Shown here in pieces: positions 1 through 11,700 of a stretch of DNA of 64,000 nucleotides. The notes under the pieces were generated by a model. That model was not told the DNA's origin, did not search any database, and worked only from the letters and a program-made list of their open reading frames with translations. The translations under genes and the position numbers were made by a program. The DNA is from Cyanoderma ruficeps (taxonomy: Eukaryota > Chordata > Aves > Passeriformes > Timaliidae). How positions within the stretch are numbered: the stretch's first letter is position 1; each line of letters begins with the position of its first letter. The DNA is taken from contig VZDJ01004378.1 in the NCBI GenBank assembly GCA_008694505.1, positions 3,336,149 to 3,400,148 of the forward strand, in the 5' to 3' direction.

Positions 1-635
1 TTGAGGGCCATTTAATAGATTATGCAATTTGTCTGAAAATTTCATCAAATACCCTCTGGTAATTTTCTTGCACTGTAAAAAAATTATACTGGGTTTATAT
101 GTCATAAGCCAGGGTATTGTTCTTTATTGCTCAGTATATAGGAACAACCAATATTAAAAGTGGTGAGTGCGTATTTCCTTTAAAAATTTCTACAAAATAA
201 AAATATTTTGGAAATGAACCAGCAATTTATCAAAGAGTCTACTGACTTAAGAAAGTTTTCTTGAATTTTTGCATAAATGCATCAACAAAAAATAATTACA
301 ACAAATAAATATTATCAAACTTTAGACACTGGCCATACCCAAACTTTTTTACAAGTTAGAAGTTAAATTGGAGGCAATCTCCTTTGCTTTTATTTTATGT
401 ATGGTATGAAAATATGAATTTCTATTTTTAGATTTTTGTTAACAACTCTGAAAGATACCGATATTGTACATTTTTTCTAAATAGGTCTTAATAAAGTAAT
501 AAATAAATAGATGTTTTGAACTTCAGTGTAAAATAAATTAATTTCACCATATTCCTTGTCTGAGATCCCTGCCTAAAAGCTCTACCTATGCATCATGTGA
601 TTTTTTTTACTGTTGAATATTGTATTAAAATGTTT

Positions 636-690
636 AATAAAGGTTTCTCCAAATAATGTGGTTTTTCTTGTCTTTGACTTGTAATTTCTG
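636..690 (+). terminator. candidate polyadenylation site of an upstream gene
   Basis: An AATAAA hexamer at 636-641 is followed about 20 nt later by a T/GT-rich stretch, the usual layout of a vertebrate cleavage and polyadenylation site. Two more AATAAA copies lie at about 490-503. The preceding 600 bases are AT-rich with no long open frame, as expected for a 3' UTR. In other amniotes POT1 lies upstream of GPR37 in the same orientation, so this could be the end of POT1. That is inference from synteny: no POT1 coding sequence is recognised here. AATAAA is frequent in AT-rich DNA, so a chance match is possible. Confidence 0.3.
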
Positions 691-2194
691 TTTAATAACT
701 GAAAACTTTGTCGTCAGTAGCCCTCATCCAACATAATGCTCCAAATAAATGTATAGATTATTGGATTAAAATATACATTTAATTCCTTTTCTAAATATAA
801 TGCATAGAAATTAATAATTACATATTTGTTCATACTGAAGATCCCTGTATAGAAAGGAATTACTGGTCCAACATTTAAAAATGGCTCTCACTGGTAACCT
901 TTGTATGGAGCAGAAGAAATCACTGAGCTGGGACTTGAACCTTGGTTACCTGTCCTGGTCAGTGCTGAGAGCTGTGAGTGTCTGGCTTGTGAGTGAAATC
1001 CTGAGGTCATTGTGTCCTGAACATGCAGCACCAGCAGGTTCTGGTTTCTGAAGGATGAGCATCTCAGGCAGAAATGACTTTTAACCATGACTTAAAATTT
1101 CCTTAATTACAAATAAAAGTCTTGCTTTGGTGAGTTTCTTGACCAGATGTGCGATTTCAATTTCTAAAACATGAATGGAAGTTCAAATGTCTGCTCTAAT
1201 GGTTTTTAAATTACTGAAATATATATTTAAGGACACTCAAAATCTGAACCAATAGAAGATTGTGTTAATACTGGTACACTAAGATCCAGTGAAAACTTGA
1301 GGTGTGAGTTGTTGGATTCACATCTTTCTTCCTCCACATACATGCCAGCATGTAGGAAAACTGAATCAAAGCAGCACCTTCCTGCTAGAGAGGGAAAGTA
1401 TGCATGGAATGTAAAGTACATCACACTCAGCAACATCATCAAGGGCAAAGAATATCTGAATATAAAAGGAGGAGCTTTGAGGGAAAATAGTAGAACTATG
1501 AACAACCAATAAAGGAACATGAATCTATTACTCCAATTCCATGGATAAGTTCAAAAAAGGTGATAAAATTGTAATTAAAAAGAAAAAAGGTATTTTCAGA
1601 AAAAAAGAAAACAGCATAGATTTGGAATAGTGTTTTTAGGGGTGCCTGTGTAATTTGGCTCTTTGAAGTCTGTGAATTTAAAAACTTAAGGACTTTGGAA
1701 GTCTTTCCAAATTGAGTTGAGTCTAGCCTCTTGGACCTGTCACTCTTGAAATTCCAGCTGGAAAGACAGAATTAAATAAATAGCATATTGCAGAAACAAG
1801 GAGGCATTCCTGGTAGGTGACCTGCTGTTCAGTAGTGATGGAACTTTCTCATCAGCTCTTGCAGTTATGGGATCCAGAGATCTACAGGCAAGGCTTTGAA
1901 ATGCTTTGCTTAATGCTAATCCTTAGGCTACTGAGCAGCAGGAAGTGGGATTGTAAGAAGGATGGTGGATCCAGAGGATACAAGCTGAGGTTTGCAACAG
2001 AAGGGAGTTTATTGTCTTAACAGAGATGAGTGCTTAGCTTTTCAAAACCACAGTGTGTTAGATCACGAATTTACGCACATTAGGTCATGTTTTGGCCAAG
2101 CCATTGCATAAAGATGTAAAACTGGCAGGAACTGGGATACTACCGTGGAGGGCAAGGCCAAATATTTAAATGGAATTGTGAAAAAATTAAGCAA

Positions 2195-2246
2195 ATATAT
2201 ATGTTCAAGTTCTTCAGGTGATATATATTGTCAAGTTCTTCAGGTG
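2195..2246. repeat. 26-bp tandem duplication
   Basis: Two adjacent 26-bp copies, 2195-2220 and 2221-2246, share the core TCAAGTTCTTCAGGTG. They differ only by a small rearrangement around the ATATAT/TG junction. The near identity suggests a fairly recent slippage or duplication event. No function is implied. Confidence 0.85.
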
Positions 2247-2899
2247 CAATGGCACCAGTGCAAAAAAAAATATTATTCAGTGGAGGAGAGAAAAAAATCC
2301 AAATAAGAATTCACTTCAAGTGTTACTCAAAATGTACAGTGAATGTTAAGAATTGGAAACAAAAAAAATAAGCATAAAATGGAGACAGAAGGAAAGAACA
2401 ATTCCAGAGGATAGTAATGAAAACAAGAAGTCATAAAGAGTCTTTATGAGACAGTTTGCTGCAGCTCCTGTTCACAGCATTTCCTATACATGCAATTCCC
2501 AGTAAGAACTGTGGTTTGGGGAAACATTCATCTGATTATGGAATAGCAGATCCAAAGTGCTTAAAAAATGTAGAGCAGAATTATGCTGCAATTAATGTAT
2601 TTATATTTGTGGTAAAGCTGTAGGTGGACTTCAGCCCAGAACAATGTGCTACAATGTATTTTTCAGTGTTTTCTGCTGCAACTCTGATGCATGCCCACAG
2701 AAGTATCTCCATGAGACTGCTGTATGGGTACCATTTGTTTATGTAAGCAGAGCAGACTGAAAGTCTAGGAATGAATCTACATTTAGTAGATACTTGTTTT
2801 AATTTGAATTTTTTGCAAGAATATATGGTGAATGGGGAAATATGTGCCAGCAAAGAAAAAGGTTTTGAGATTTGGTTTTGGTTTGGGTTTTTTTGTGGG

Positions 2900-2932
2900 T
2901 TTTGTTTGTTTGTTTGTTTGTTTGTTTGTTTT
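2900..2932. repeat. (TTTG)n microsatellite
   Basis: About seven to eight TTTG units run without interruption. The same unit on the other strand occurs as (CAAA)n at 30416-30456. It is likely length-polymorphic. Confidence 0.95.
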
Positions 2933-3636
2933 ACTATCAACTGTTCTATCACACAAAGCTTTATGTATAACCTTGGTCTGTACCTTCTATGCGCACAGCC
3001 TATCAACTGACACTGCTAAACGGACACAAAAAATACAGTTTTGTACAAGCTACACCTCTAGAATTGAGTCCATATTCAGCTGTAATTTCAAAGGCCAGCT
3101 ATCAGATAGCTTTGAATTATGGAGATGCTACTTCACGGAAAAGAATTCTCTGGATAATGGCAGTTTATAAATGCTGCTTGAGTTTTTTTGGTTAAAAGAG
3201 CAGCAAAACTGAAATCTGCTGCTAGAACAAATTTAATTACAGATTTTATTTCTTTCTTCTGTCTACAAATGAGGCCTTAAGCAACCCAAAACATTCTGAA
3301 GCAATGTTTGAAGTGACAAATATGATCAGTCCTTGCCAGGGTGTATATTAACCAAAGGGACTCTTTATTGTTCTTAACAGGGGGTAGGTAAGGGGCTTTC
3401 ATCACCCAGCTGTCTTAAATGCTGTCACTCTGACATACATTCCTTTGCTACTCCATCTTGAAGGATACAATTTTCCTGACATACTTACTATGCTCAAAGA
3501 GTAAAATCCCATTAATAAGAATGGAAACATTGGAGTGATTGTGTTTCACATAAGCCCAGGATACAGAGATGTCAAAGGCCATCTAGACGTGCTGCCCTGT
3601 GGTCTCTGTCACGCAGAGGTGCCCTGGTACCTGTGG

Positions 3637-4120
3637 TGTCATGGTGTCCTGGTTCTGGGTAGGACGGGTGGTTTTTTGCAGTAACCAGTAGTGGGCATGG
3701 CCAGGATGCAGAGTTTGTTCTGTACCACTTCACATCACTGTGAAGGTGGTACAGCCAGGGGTGGTAGAAAGGGACTCTCTTCTGAGGCAAAGAGGTTCCT
3801 TCCAGTGGAGTAAGCATGGCAGAGTGGGCTCTCTGGTCTACAATCAGGGAATTTTTTTTCCATGTGCGTAATTTCTTTTCTTGTACCCTCTGTCATTAGT
3901 GTTGTTGCTGTTACTGTTCATTTTCTTGTTTCATTGCTGTTTCCAGTAAATTGTTATTATCTCAGGTTTTGACCTTTGCCTTTTGTGTCTCCAACTATCT
4001 TCCTCATTCTGCGACAGAGGACAGAGAGGGGAAAATAGGAGAATGGGAGAGAGCGGAGCATGGTTTGGAGAGTCTCGGTGGGGGCACTGATTTGGGAACA
4101 GCCATTCCTAAACCATGACA
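3637..4120 (+). mobile_element. solo LTR, avian ERVL type
   Basis: This 484-bp segment begins TGTCATGGT and ends ACCATGACA, a perfect 9-bp inverted terminal pair of the TG...CA kind. It is flanked by TGTGG (3632-3636) and TGTGT (4121-4125), a 4-of-5 match to a 5-bp target duplication, the size typical of ERVL. The 3' part (about 3950-4120) resembles the end of avian ERVL LTRs: a stretch like ATCTCAGG, a pyrimidine-rich segment, a purine-rich segment, then AACCATGACA. The poly(A) hexamer is decayed. No gag or pol sequence adjoins it, so it is a solo LTR left by recombination. It is an old endogenous copy with no coding capacity. Confidence 0.75.
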
Positions 4121-4125
4121 TGTGT

Positions 4126-5429
4126 GTAAGGTCTCACTGCCCAGAAAACTGCATTTGACTTAAAGGGAAACAGCTTCCATTATTTGCTGCTTTGTTGAAA
4201 GTAAACCAGACAGACTTAAAAGTAAGGAGAAAGGTGAAGAATTGCTTTTTCCTACAGGTCAGGCAGTGTATTTGTTTAGCAACATGCTGTGTCTTGGGTC
4301 CTTCTTGCAGGAAATAGAAGCAGAAAAGAAAACTTCCAAAGCTTTGTTTGAATGGTTGGGAAAGGTCAGAAGTTACACATGAAGAAACAATGAGGAATGA
4401 GGAGTGAACCTTAAATATCTAACATGGCAGTTCTATAAGTCAGATATTGTACCTTGCAAATCCTAATTCAGATCTGTTGACTGCCATGCTCTATATGATT
4501 TGATAATAAATAACATTTTGAATATTATTCCAATATTATTGCAAGTGATTAACTAGACTAATTTACAATCGTATTTCTAAACAAGTTTAATTCATCTGGG
4601 TCCAGTTACTGGAAATTGTTTTATCTTGTAAAACTGTATGGAGAAAGAATTGGCAAAATTACAGTATTTGTCTTTGACCGAGTGCCAGGGCCTACTCATA
4701 TCAAATCATTTTTTCTGGCAAAGATGGTATTCCACAATGATACCTTCTAAGTGTACCTTTTCACAGCAAGCTTATCAAGGCACTGTAAAAATAGCAATAT
4801 TTTTCAAAACTCATTTAGCTCTGCTGTAAGGCCTAGAAAGATGTGAACGTCTGGCCTACTTTTCAGTCTGGGTAAAGAGGTAGCTGATGTGATGTGATGG
4901 AGCAGGGAATCCTGAACTCTTTTTCTTAGGGGCTATGGCAAAGGTACTCAAGCCTCATCTTAAATATCGAGGTCATTGGCTAATATGTGTCAGGAAAGCA
5001 CAGAGCTGTACCAAATACTCCTGTCAAGAGCACGTGCAACAAAGCAAATCAGAATTGGAAATCAATTATAATTGAAACTGACACATGGAAAAATGGGACA
5101 GTGATATATTCTGCATTGGTAATTCAGCTTTGGTAAAGAATTTTCATCTGAAACTTAAACCAAATAGTAAATAAAAATCTCATGAAAAGCACAAGAAGAC
5201 TACTTGCTCAAAAAGAGCAGAGACCCCAGATGAGGCACCGTATTGAAAAGGGATTTTTTTCTTATAGATACCATACAACTGCTTTATACCATAGCATAAC
5301 TGGTCAAAGTACACATAACAAATTCACAGGTCATCCATTTTCATGTATTCAACATGTATTCAACCATAATTATATGTATGCCCCTCTTTGGGAAGCAGGC
5401 CTTTATTGAGCTAAGAGCATTGGAGTGCA
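4126..5429. other. intergenic DNA, nothing recognised
   Basis: AT-rich sequence between two LTR-like segments. I see no gene, RNA gene or clear repeat. Confidence 0.55.
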
Positions 5430-5730
5430 CTATCCCCAGGACTCTTCAAAGCTGAGTGCAGATTCCAAACCCGACAGCTGTCACTGACGGATGGGTCTGT
5501 ACCTGGGAATGCCAGTGAACACCGGGCTGGCAAACCCCAGCCCCAGCGGAATGCTGTGTGGGGTGCTGTGACCCGCAAGGAGGGGCACCTCTACCTCTAC
5601 AACAGCTGCACTTCTCAGCTTCAAAAGGAACTCAGATTGCTGCCACCTCCTCTAGAATTTCCATTCTTAATAAATCATCTAACCAGTTCTGAGTGTCAGT
5701 GCCTTTCTTACTGCGATCCCTAAAGGACTG
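5430..5730 (+). mobile_element. probable LTR fragment (endogenous retrovirus)
   Basis: A locally GC-richer block of about 230 bp runs into AATAAA at 5669-5674. It is followed by a short R/U5-like tail reading into GAGTGTCAGTGCC. This arrangement and the sequence feel of avian ERV1/ERVK LTRs suggest the 3' part of an LTR on the plus strand. Neither terminus is clear and no target-site duplication was found, so the boundaries are approximate. Chance GC-rich sequence is the alternative. Confidence 0.4.
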
Positions 5731-8700
5731 GTACCTCCTCAGTATAAAACACCGTCAATTTTCAAAGAATATATCAGTGCTCTCCTGTTGGTCCTCAAAT
5801 TAATTTTCAAAGGTTAGTTATTAAAAAATCCAACAGTTGGTCTAGATCTAAAAGAGAGCAGTGGCAATTTCAAAACAGAAGCAGCAGATTAAATCACAGT
5901 TTACAATAACTGTGTCTGAACAGTTTCAAAACACATGAACAGGTGTGCATCTGTGCCCAGTACAGCCTTTAACTTTGCAGGCTCAGGAGCAGATGCTTGC
6001 AGTAAGACACTGATGTTCTGGCCATTGCTGCCTGTGATGTCCTGGTCTTAGTTAAAGAGAAATAGACAACATAATAAATTACTTGGAGAGTTGTTAAACC
6101 AAAAATTCTGGCCTGTTCACTGATGGAGCGGAGTCAGGCTCTTTATGAGATGTGGGATTTTGATAAACACAAATAAATTTGGTTATGATCCATAAATGGT
6201 TCAATTTCATAAATTAAGAGCAGGAATAACATGGGGCAGAAATGTGTAGTGTGCTACCCTCCTGTCCCCAGTTTTCTGACCCACACAGTATTTAACACTC
6301 AGGGTTATACCCTTCCCTGTATTAGACACACACATCTTCACTGATAGTTGGTAATAGAGGTCTTGGCCATTTGAATCAAGAGGAGAATTTAGCACTTAAG
6401 GCCTTATTGTACAAACAACCCATCTGTTCCATACAGTGCAGAACCACAGTCATATTTTTAAGGTTAAATCACCCCTTTAGAAATTAGACAATCAGTTGCA
6501 ACTTCTACCCAGCTGTGCTTCAGGCAGTGGCACTATTATCTATTAATTCATCTAGTACTAAAAGACATGTAAATGGATGGAAGGGCCTTCAAAAAAATCA
6601 AGCAAATGAGTATCACATCTCTTCTTTTAATTGTAGTGGAAGTACTGCAGCCCAAAGATGTACGTGCTCATTGAGAAAAAAAAGTTGTTTTATTTATCAA
6701 TGTGTAAAAATTGAGAGATTTTTCACAGATTTCTCTTATTCTGGATATTATTATTACTATTATCTGCAGATACTGGAAAATAAGTGCTTTCCTTTTAAAT
6801 AAGATCTTCATGACAGACCCTCTAGCCTGAGCCTCTTAGTCCTCCATTTTGTAATGGGAATCTCTTTGGCATATATCTGGAGGATGTTTAAGCTTTTCAT
6901 GTTTGCCCTTATTGTTCTGGCAGCATCAGGATGCTTTTAAAGGGAAATCCACTTAAATATACACAAATTGAGGATGATGGCTGAAAATTTGCTCTAGAGA
7001 AGAGACAAGCATAGATGCAAGCACAGTAAGTCTTCCCTGAGTCCTGCACTGCTGTCCAAGAAAATGATGACATTTATTTTTTTATGCATAAGGTTTGCCA
7101 TAGGCTCCTTCATTTGGCTAGCGATGTACCCACTTAGGCAAAATCCAAAGCTCAGCCTGAGCATACATATTATCTTATTAGAAGTACATCTGAATTATTT
7201 CCTTTTTTATATCAATGGACAGAAATATCTGACTAATACATAATTTTTAAGCCAGTCTAGACAGGAACCACAGCCAGACTCGGGAATCATATGTGTTATG
7301 TCCCTCCCAGACAGCCATATGGAGACAGTTTTTGTTGTAAGCTGTGTGTGCTTAGGATGAGGTTCAACTCATAAATGAAACAGATGAATGGAGGGCATGT
7401 GACTAGAAAAACATGACTTTTTATTTTTCCTTACCTACTCTTATTTAGGCAGGGTTGCCCTGAGAACATGCAGAGTAAGAGGTTCATCTTTAATAAAGCT
7501 TGGGTTCATTCCTCACCAAAACCTATTGGATTTTTTCTTGCTTCCAGAAGTCATTAAAGGCCTGGCAGCTGTTCTTAAACATCCTGTTCTGGAAATCCTT
7601 TCTGAATTTTGAGAGTTTCGCAATCAAAAATACTAAAAGAGCTTAACTGAGATTTTTCAATTTTTAAATGACAGTGAATTAGAGGGAAACAGCTCTCTCT
7701 CCACACAAGCTGCTCTACTAGCAGCAATTCCACTTCCAGATGTACATTTGTACCCAGCTGTGTTCTCCTACACCCCCTCTCCAAAAGTTTATCATCTCCT
7801 CTGGATTTGAGCGTGGCAGCTCTCCAAACAAATTTTAAATGTCCTGGCCTAAAATAAAAGCTTTCCTTAAAAAGAAATGTTAGAAAGGGATCACTTAGTC
7901 TGCGCTATTCCACAAATATACCTGTGAAAAGAGTCACATGAAAAGTTGGGTTATCAGAGCTAAGAAGAAGTGGCAATAAGTGACAAAAATGGTGGATGTC
8001 ACTTTTTGAACTGGATTTGCTGATGAGTGTTTAGTGACATGTAGCCACAGCTAAAAAGACCAAGTGGACAGGGCAAGCCTTGAGAAGTGTATCACAAAGT
8101 AATTGTACTTAATTTTTTAAAAGCTGTTGTATTGGAGGACATCTGGAAATCTGTTCAAGTTTCAGAATTGTCACTGTTAATTCCAGACTACCCTTTTATT
8201 ATAAAATCCTTAGATAATATCTGCCCTTTTCAGACTGTAAAAAAGAGTATTGTACAGAGATGAACAAGCTACACACCACCCTTACTCTGAGTCACAGGAA
8301 TATGAAGGATCAGACCTAGCTTAGAACTGCATTAACCATGCCAACACAGATTTCAGTCAGCTCCGAGCACTGGCAGCACCAGTTTACATCTTCCTATTAA
8401 ATACCCCAAATGAAAGACTCAGTCCTCTGCTGAATAATCACAGTACTTGGTGCAGAGTTCATAATTTTGCTAAGATGTGGCTAGCCTTGCCTTAGGAAAA
8501 GGCCCATGTTACATTTAACCCTGAAGGAGGCAGAGTAAGATTTCACCCAGATGAGTCCACATAAGTGATACTTCACCCAGACAAGTACCTGTGAGAACTT
8601 AACCAAGGAAAGAAAAGGAACTTTTCTTAAAGAAAATGTGTTCTAACATAATTCAGTAGAACTTTACTGGCTAAACATCCTAGAGGTTTAAACGAGGCAG

Positions 8701-11700
8701 AATAGAGAAAGCACAGGAGTTGGCAGAAAACAGAATAGCATATTTTACATGCTTGAGATTCACCTTGCAAAAGAACTTGTAATTGCAAATGATGATCAGA
8801 AATGAGAAGGAGAATGACACATTTTTGAAATCACTGGTTTTGATGCTCTTTACTTTGTTGCATTTTTCAACTATTCAGAAGAGTTTCTAGCAAATCTCTG
8901 GTACTTGGTTGTCAAGTAAGTTTAGCTTGGATATGTTTTCATGTTTCCAAATTAAAATTTTAAAAATCTGTCTTTTCTTCCAGAACAACTCAAAACTTTT
9001 TCCATATTACAAGTTTTAGCCATGTCTGAATGATAAAGTCCTTACATTCCAGTATTGCTATTAGTACATTGATAGGTAAAAAAAACATACCTACTTCCTA
9101 ACACAGAGTGATGACTTCTGTATGTGCAAAAGCACAAATGGGGTGAGCTCCAATCCAAAATGTTAACAGCCACTTAAAAAGACACAACAGTTGCAGTGAC
9201 CTCGAAACACATGTGGCAAAACTCCTACTCAAAGAGTACCTTTGGCTATTTTCTGAAACACAGGGGCACATTTAAGAATTAGAAGGTGGAGCTGTGCTTT
9301 GCAGGAATTCCTGTATTCCTTCAAGAAGAGAATAATGGGCATAAATTCGACTGCAGGTTGTTGACACAGCAGAAATCTAGGCTGGGATGTGGCAAAAGCA
9401 GTCTTAAAATTGTTCTATAAAATGAAAAATTACAAGTCTAAATGCAAGCATTTTGCAGAAATGCATCCTGTTCAAAGCCTTCTGCTGGCGCATAGACTCT
9501 GCTCAGCTGGAGGCTTGCCAGCTGCCTCCAGCAGCAGATGCTGAAGAGCCTTGTTTTTCAGGCTCTATTGCTCTAGGGCTGTGTCACCATGTGCACGGCT
9601 CTGGGCCTCCAGGGCTCCCAGGTCATCTGCTTCCCATCATGGAGTCTGGAAATCAGATCCTGGATCTGAAATCCATGTGTGAAGGACAGGCTTCTCTTCC
9701 CACTCCTTAGCAGGAAGCATCTGCATTAAGATTCACTTCGAGATTTCTTCTTGGGTTTAAGTCATTGTTTCAGAATCACCAACACATCTGAAAAACTCAA
9801 TTTGCTTATAGTAAATAGATACTTGCACCAGATTGAGTTCCCAAACCAGATTTTTAAAAGGACATTCTAGCCTTTCTCCCACTTCAATGCAGGACTAAAC
9901 ATTTCTTACTGATGTTTGCTTTGGGCAGATGTGGCTGACCTTGCTGCCCATAGTAAAGCCAAGGAAAGGACCTGGGCAGTGACTTCTGTGGGGAGCAGTT
10001 TTGCAGCACAGCAGCAGCGGGTATGTACTCTTTCCTGTGGACCATTCACTTCTTCAGGTCTATCCCACCACTGCAGAGCCAGGATGAGCTACACCTCATC
10101 CACACAACTTCATACCTCTGTCAGGAAAGACTGAAACAGCCACCTCATAGTGCCATGAAAGCTGTGTGGCAGAAAGTCTGCAATATGGATTTAAGTTTGT
10201 AAGGAAGATAATCCATTCTTAATTTTGTAAGTAATAAGTACTAAGCAATAATTAGCTAATTAAAAAAATCACAAGGGTGAGGGAAACACGGAAGAGGGAA
10301 GCACATTATAAAATATGAAGTGCTGAATTATATTTTAATAATCAGTGAATATTGCATGTCTGTTTCTTAATAAACCAGGACGAACTTACATATGGATTTC
10401 ATTAACGTGCTGTAAAACTTGGCATATTATAAGACATTGTTTACAGAGAAAAAGCAGCCTTAATATCTCTCCCAATCTGTCACTAACAAAAGAGATTAAA
10501 TCACTAAACAAAGATCTTGCTAGGGGAGCTTTGCTGGCTATCTAACCAACAACATTCATGACTGCCTCGCATCTGAATATTTTGAGGCATTTTTTGTGAG
10601 ACAAATACTACACATTTGGAAGTGAAAATAAGAAAAACACGTCTGTTAACAGTTTTCATAAGCTCTTATTTCAGAATACACAATGAAAATTTATCATATA
10701 TCATGAGAAAAAATCACAGATTGACATGGATATTTTGGGAAACTAGCAAAAAGCAGAAGCATGACTAGATAAAGTCATACCAGTCATATGTATTTACTTT
10801 AATTGTGTCAAACCTTCCATCAAGTTAGTAATAAGCATGCAGGTCATTAAACAGCTTAATTGAATTTGAGTGACATCTGCTTTGAACAATTAGATGGCAC
10901 AGCATATTTTCATAATGAAAGAATTTCCTTAATTTTCATCTTCTTTCACTGAAGGGTTATTAAGTAGTTCAGCCATTAAAGTGCTTATTTATTAGTGAAG
11001 CCCAGATGGCCAACCACTATAAGTGTAAATAATAGCTGAGCCATGTCAGACCTTAATTAAGAGATTGCAAATTAGAGGAACATCATTCAGATCACAGGGG
11101 TTAACACTACATTTTGCTGCTATTAAAATTCCATAATGGTTTGTGCAGAGAAAAAAAACCCCACACCCTAAATATGACTCATCCAGAATGCAATCTAAGG
11201 TAAGGAAAGGTAAGGAAAATGTGTGATTTCCCTGGTGTGACCCCTGTACCAAAGCTCTGTCGTTGATTCTGTTGAACTTGCAACCCCTGAATAGTCTTTC
11301 CTTCATGTATTTGCAAGGTGCTATTACTCCTGTATTTCACAAGACCTCGATGGGAACTGAGGGTATTCAGAAGCTGAAGGGTTAGGTGAGAAGTCTGTCA
11401 TACACATTTAGTTATAAATCTGTCTTGTTTTCTCACTCTGAAAGGAAATGAGCATGTAATAGCAACACTTTTTTTTTTTTTTNNNNNNNNNNNNNNNNNN
11501 NTTTTTTTTTTTTTTGGTAAATGTAACAAGTAGCTAAGGATTTCAACACAGTGTGAGGCAGATATCTTTCTTCTCTGAGTCAACTGGTAAATTTAACATG
11601 TACCAGCTCCTGTGGGATTGTTTTCTTGGGTGGACATAAAAGTAGAGACCCATGAGCCCTCCCAGGTCCCATTTTAGCAGTTGTTCTGTCACAAAATATC

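Larger units (their letters stand above)
662..3631. other. intergenic DNA, no gene recognised
   Basis: This is AT-rich sequence with only short open frames. The longest (minus strand, 2581-3006) runs through the TTTG microsatellite and encodes a low-complexity Lys-Gln-Thr-Asn repeat, so it is not a credible gene. The stretch contains a 26-bp tandem duplication (2195-2246) and a TTTG microsatellite (2900-2932). Nothing else is recognised. Confidence 0.6.

Noticed and set aside
2581..3006. 141-codon minus-strand open frame
   Set aside because: It runs through the TTTG microsatellite, giving a Lys-Gln-Thr-Asn repeat. It looks like a chance extension through repeat DNA.
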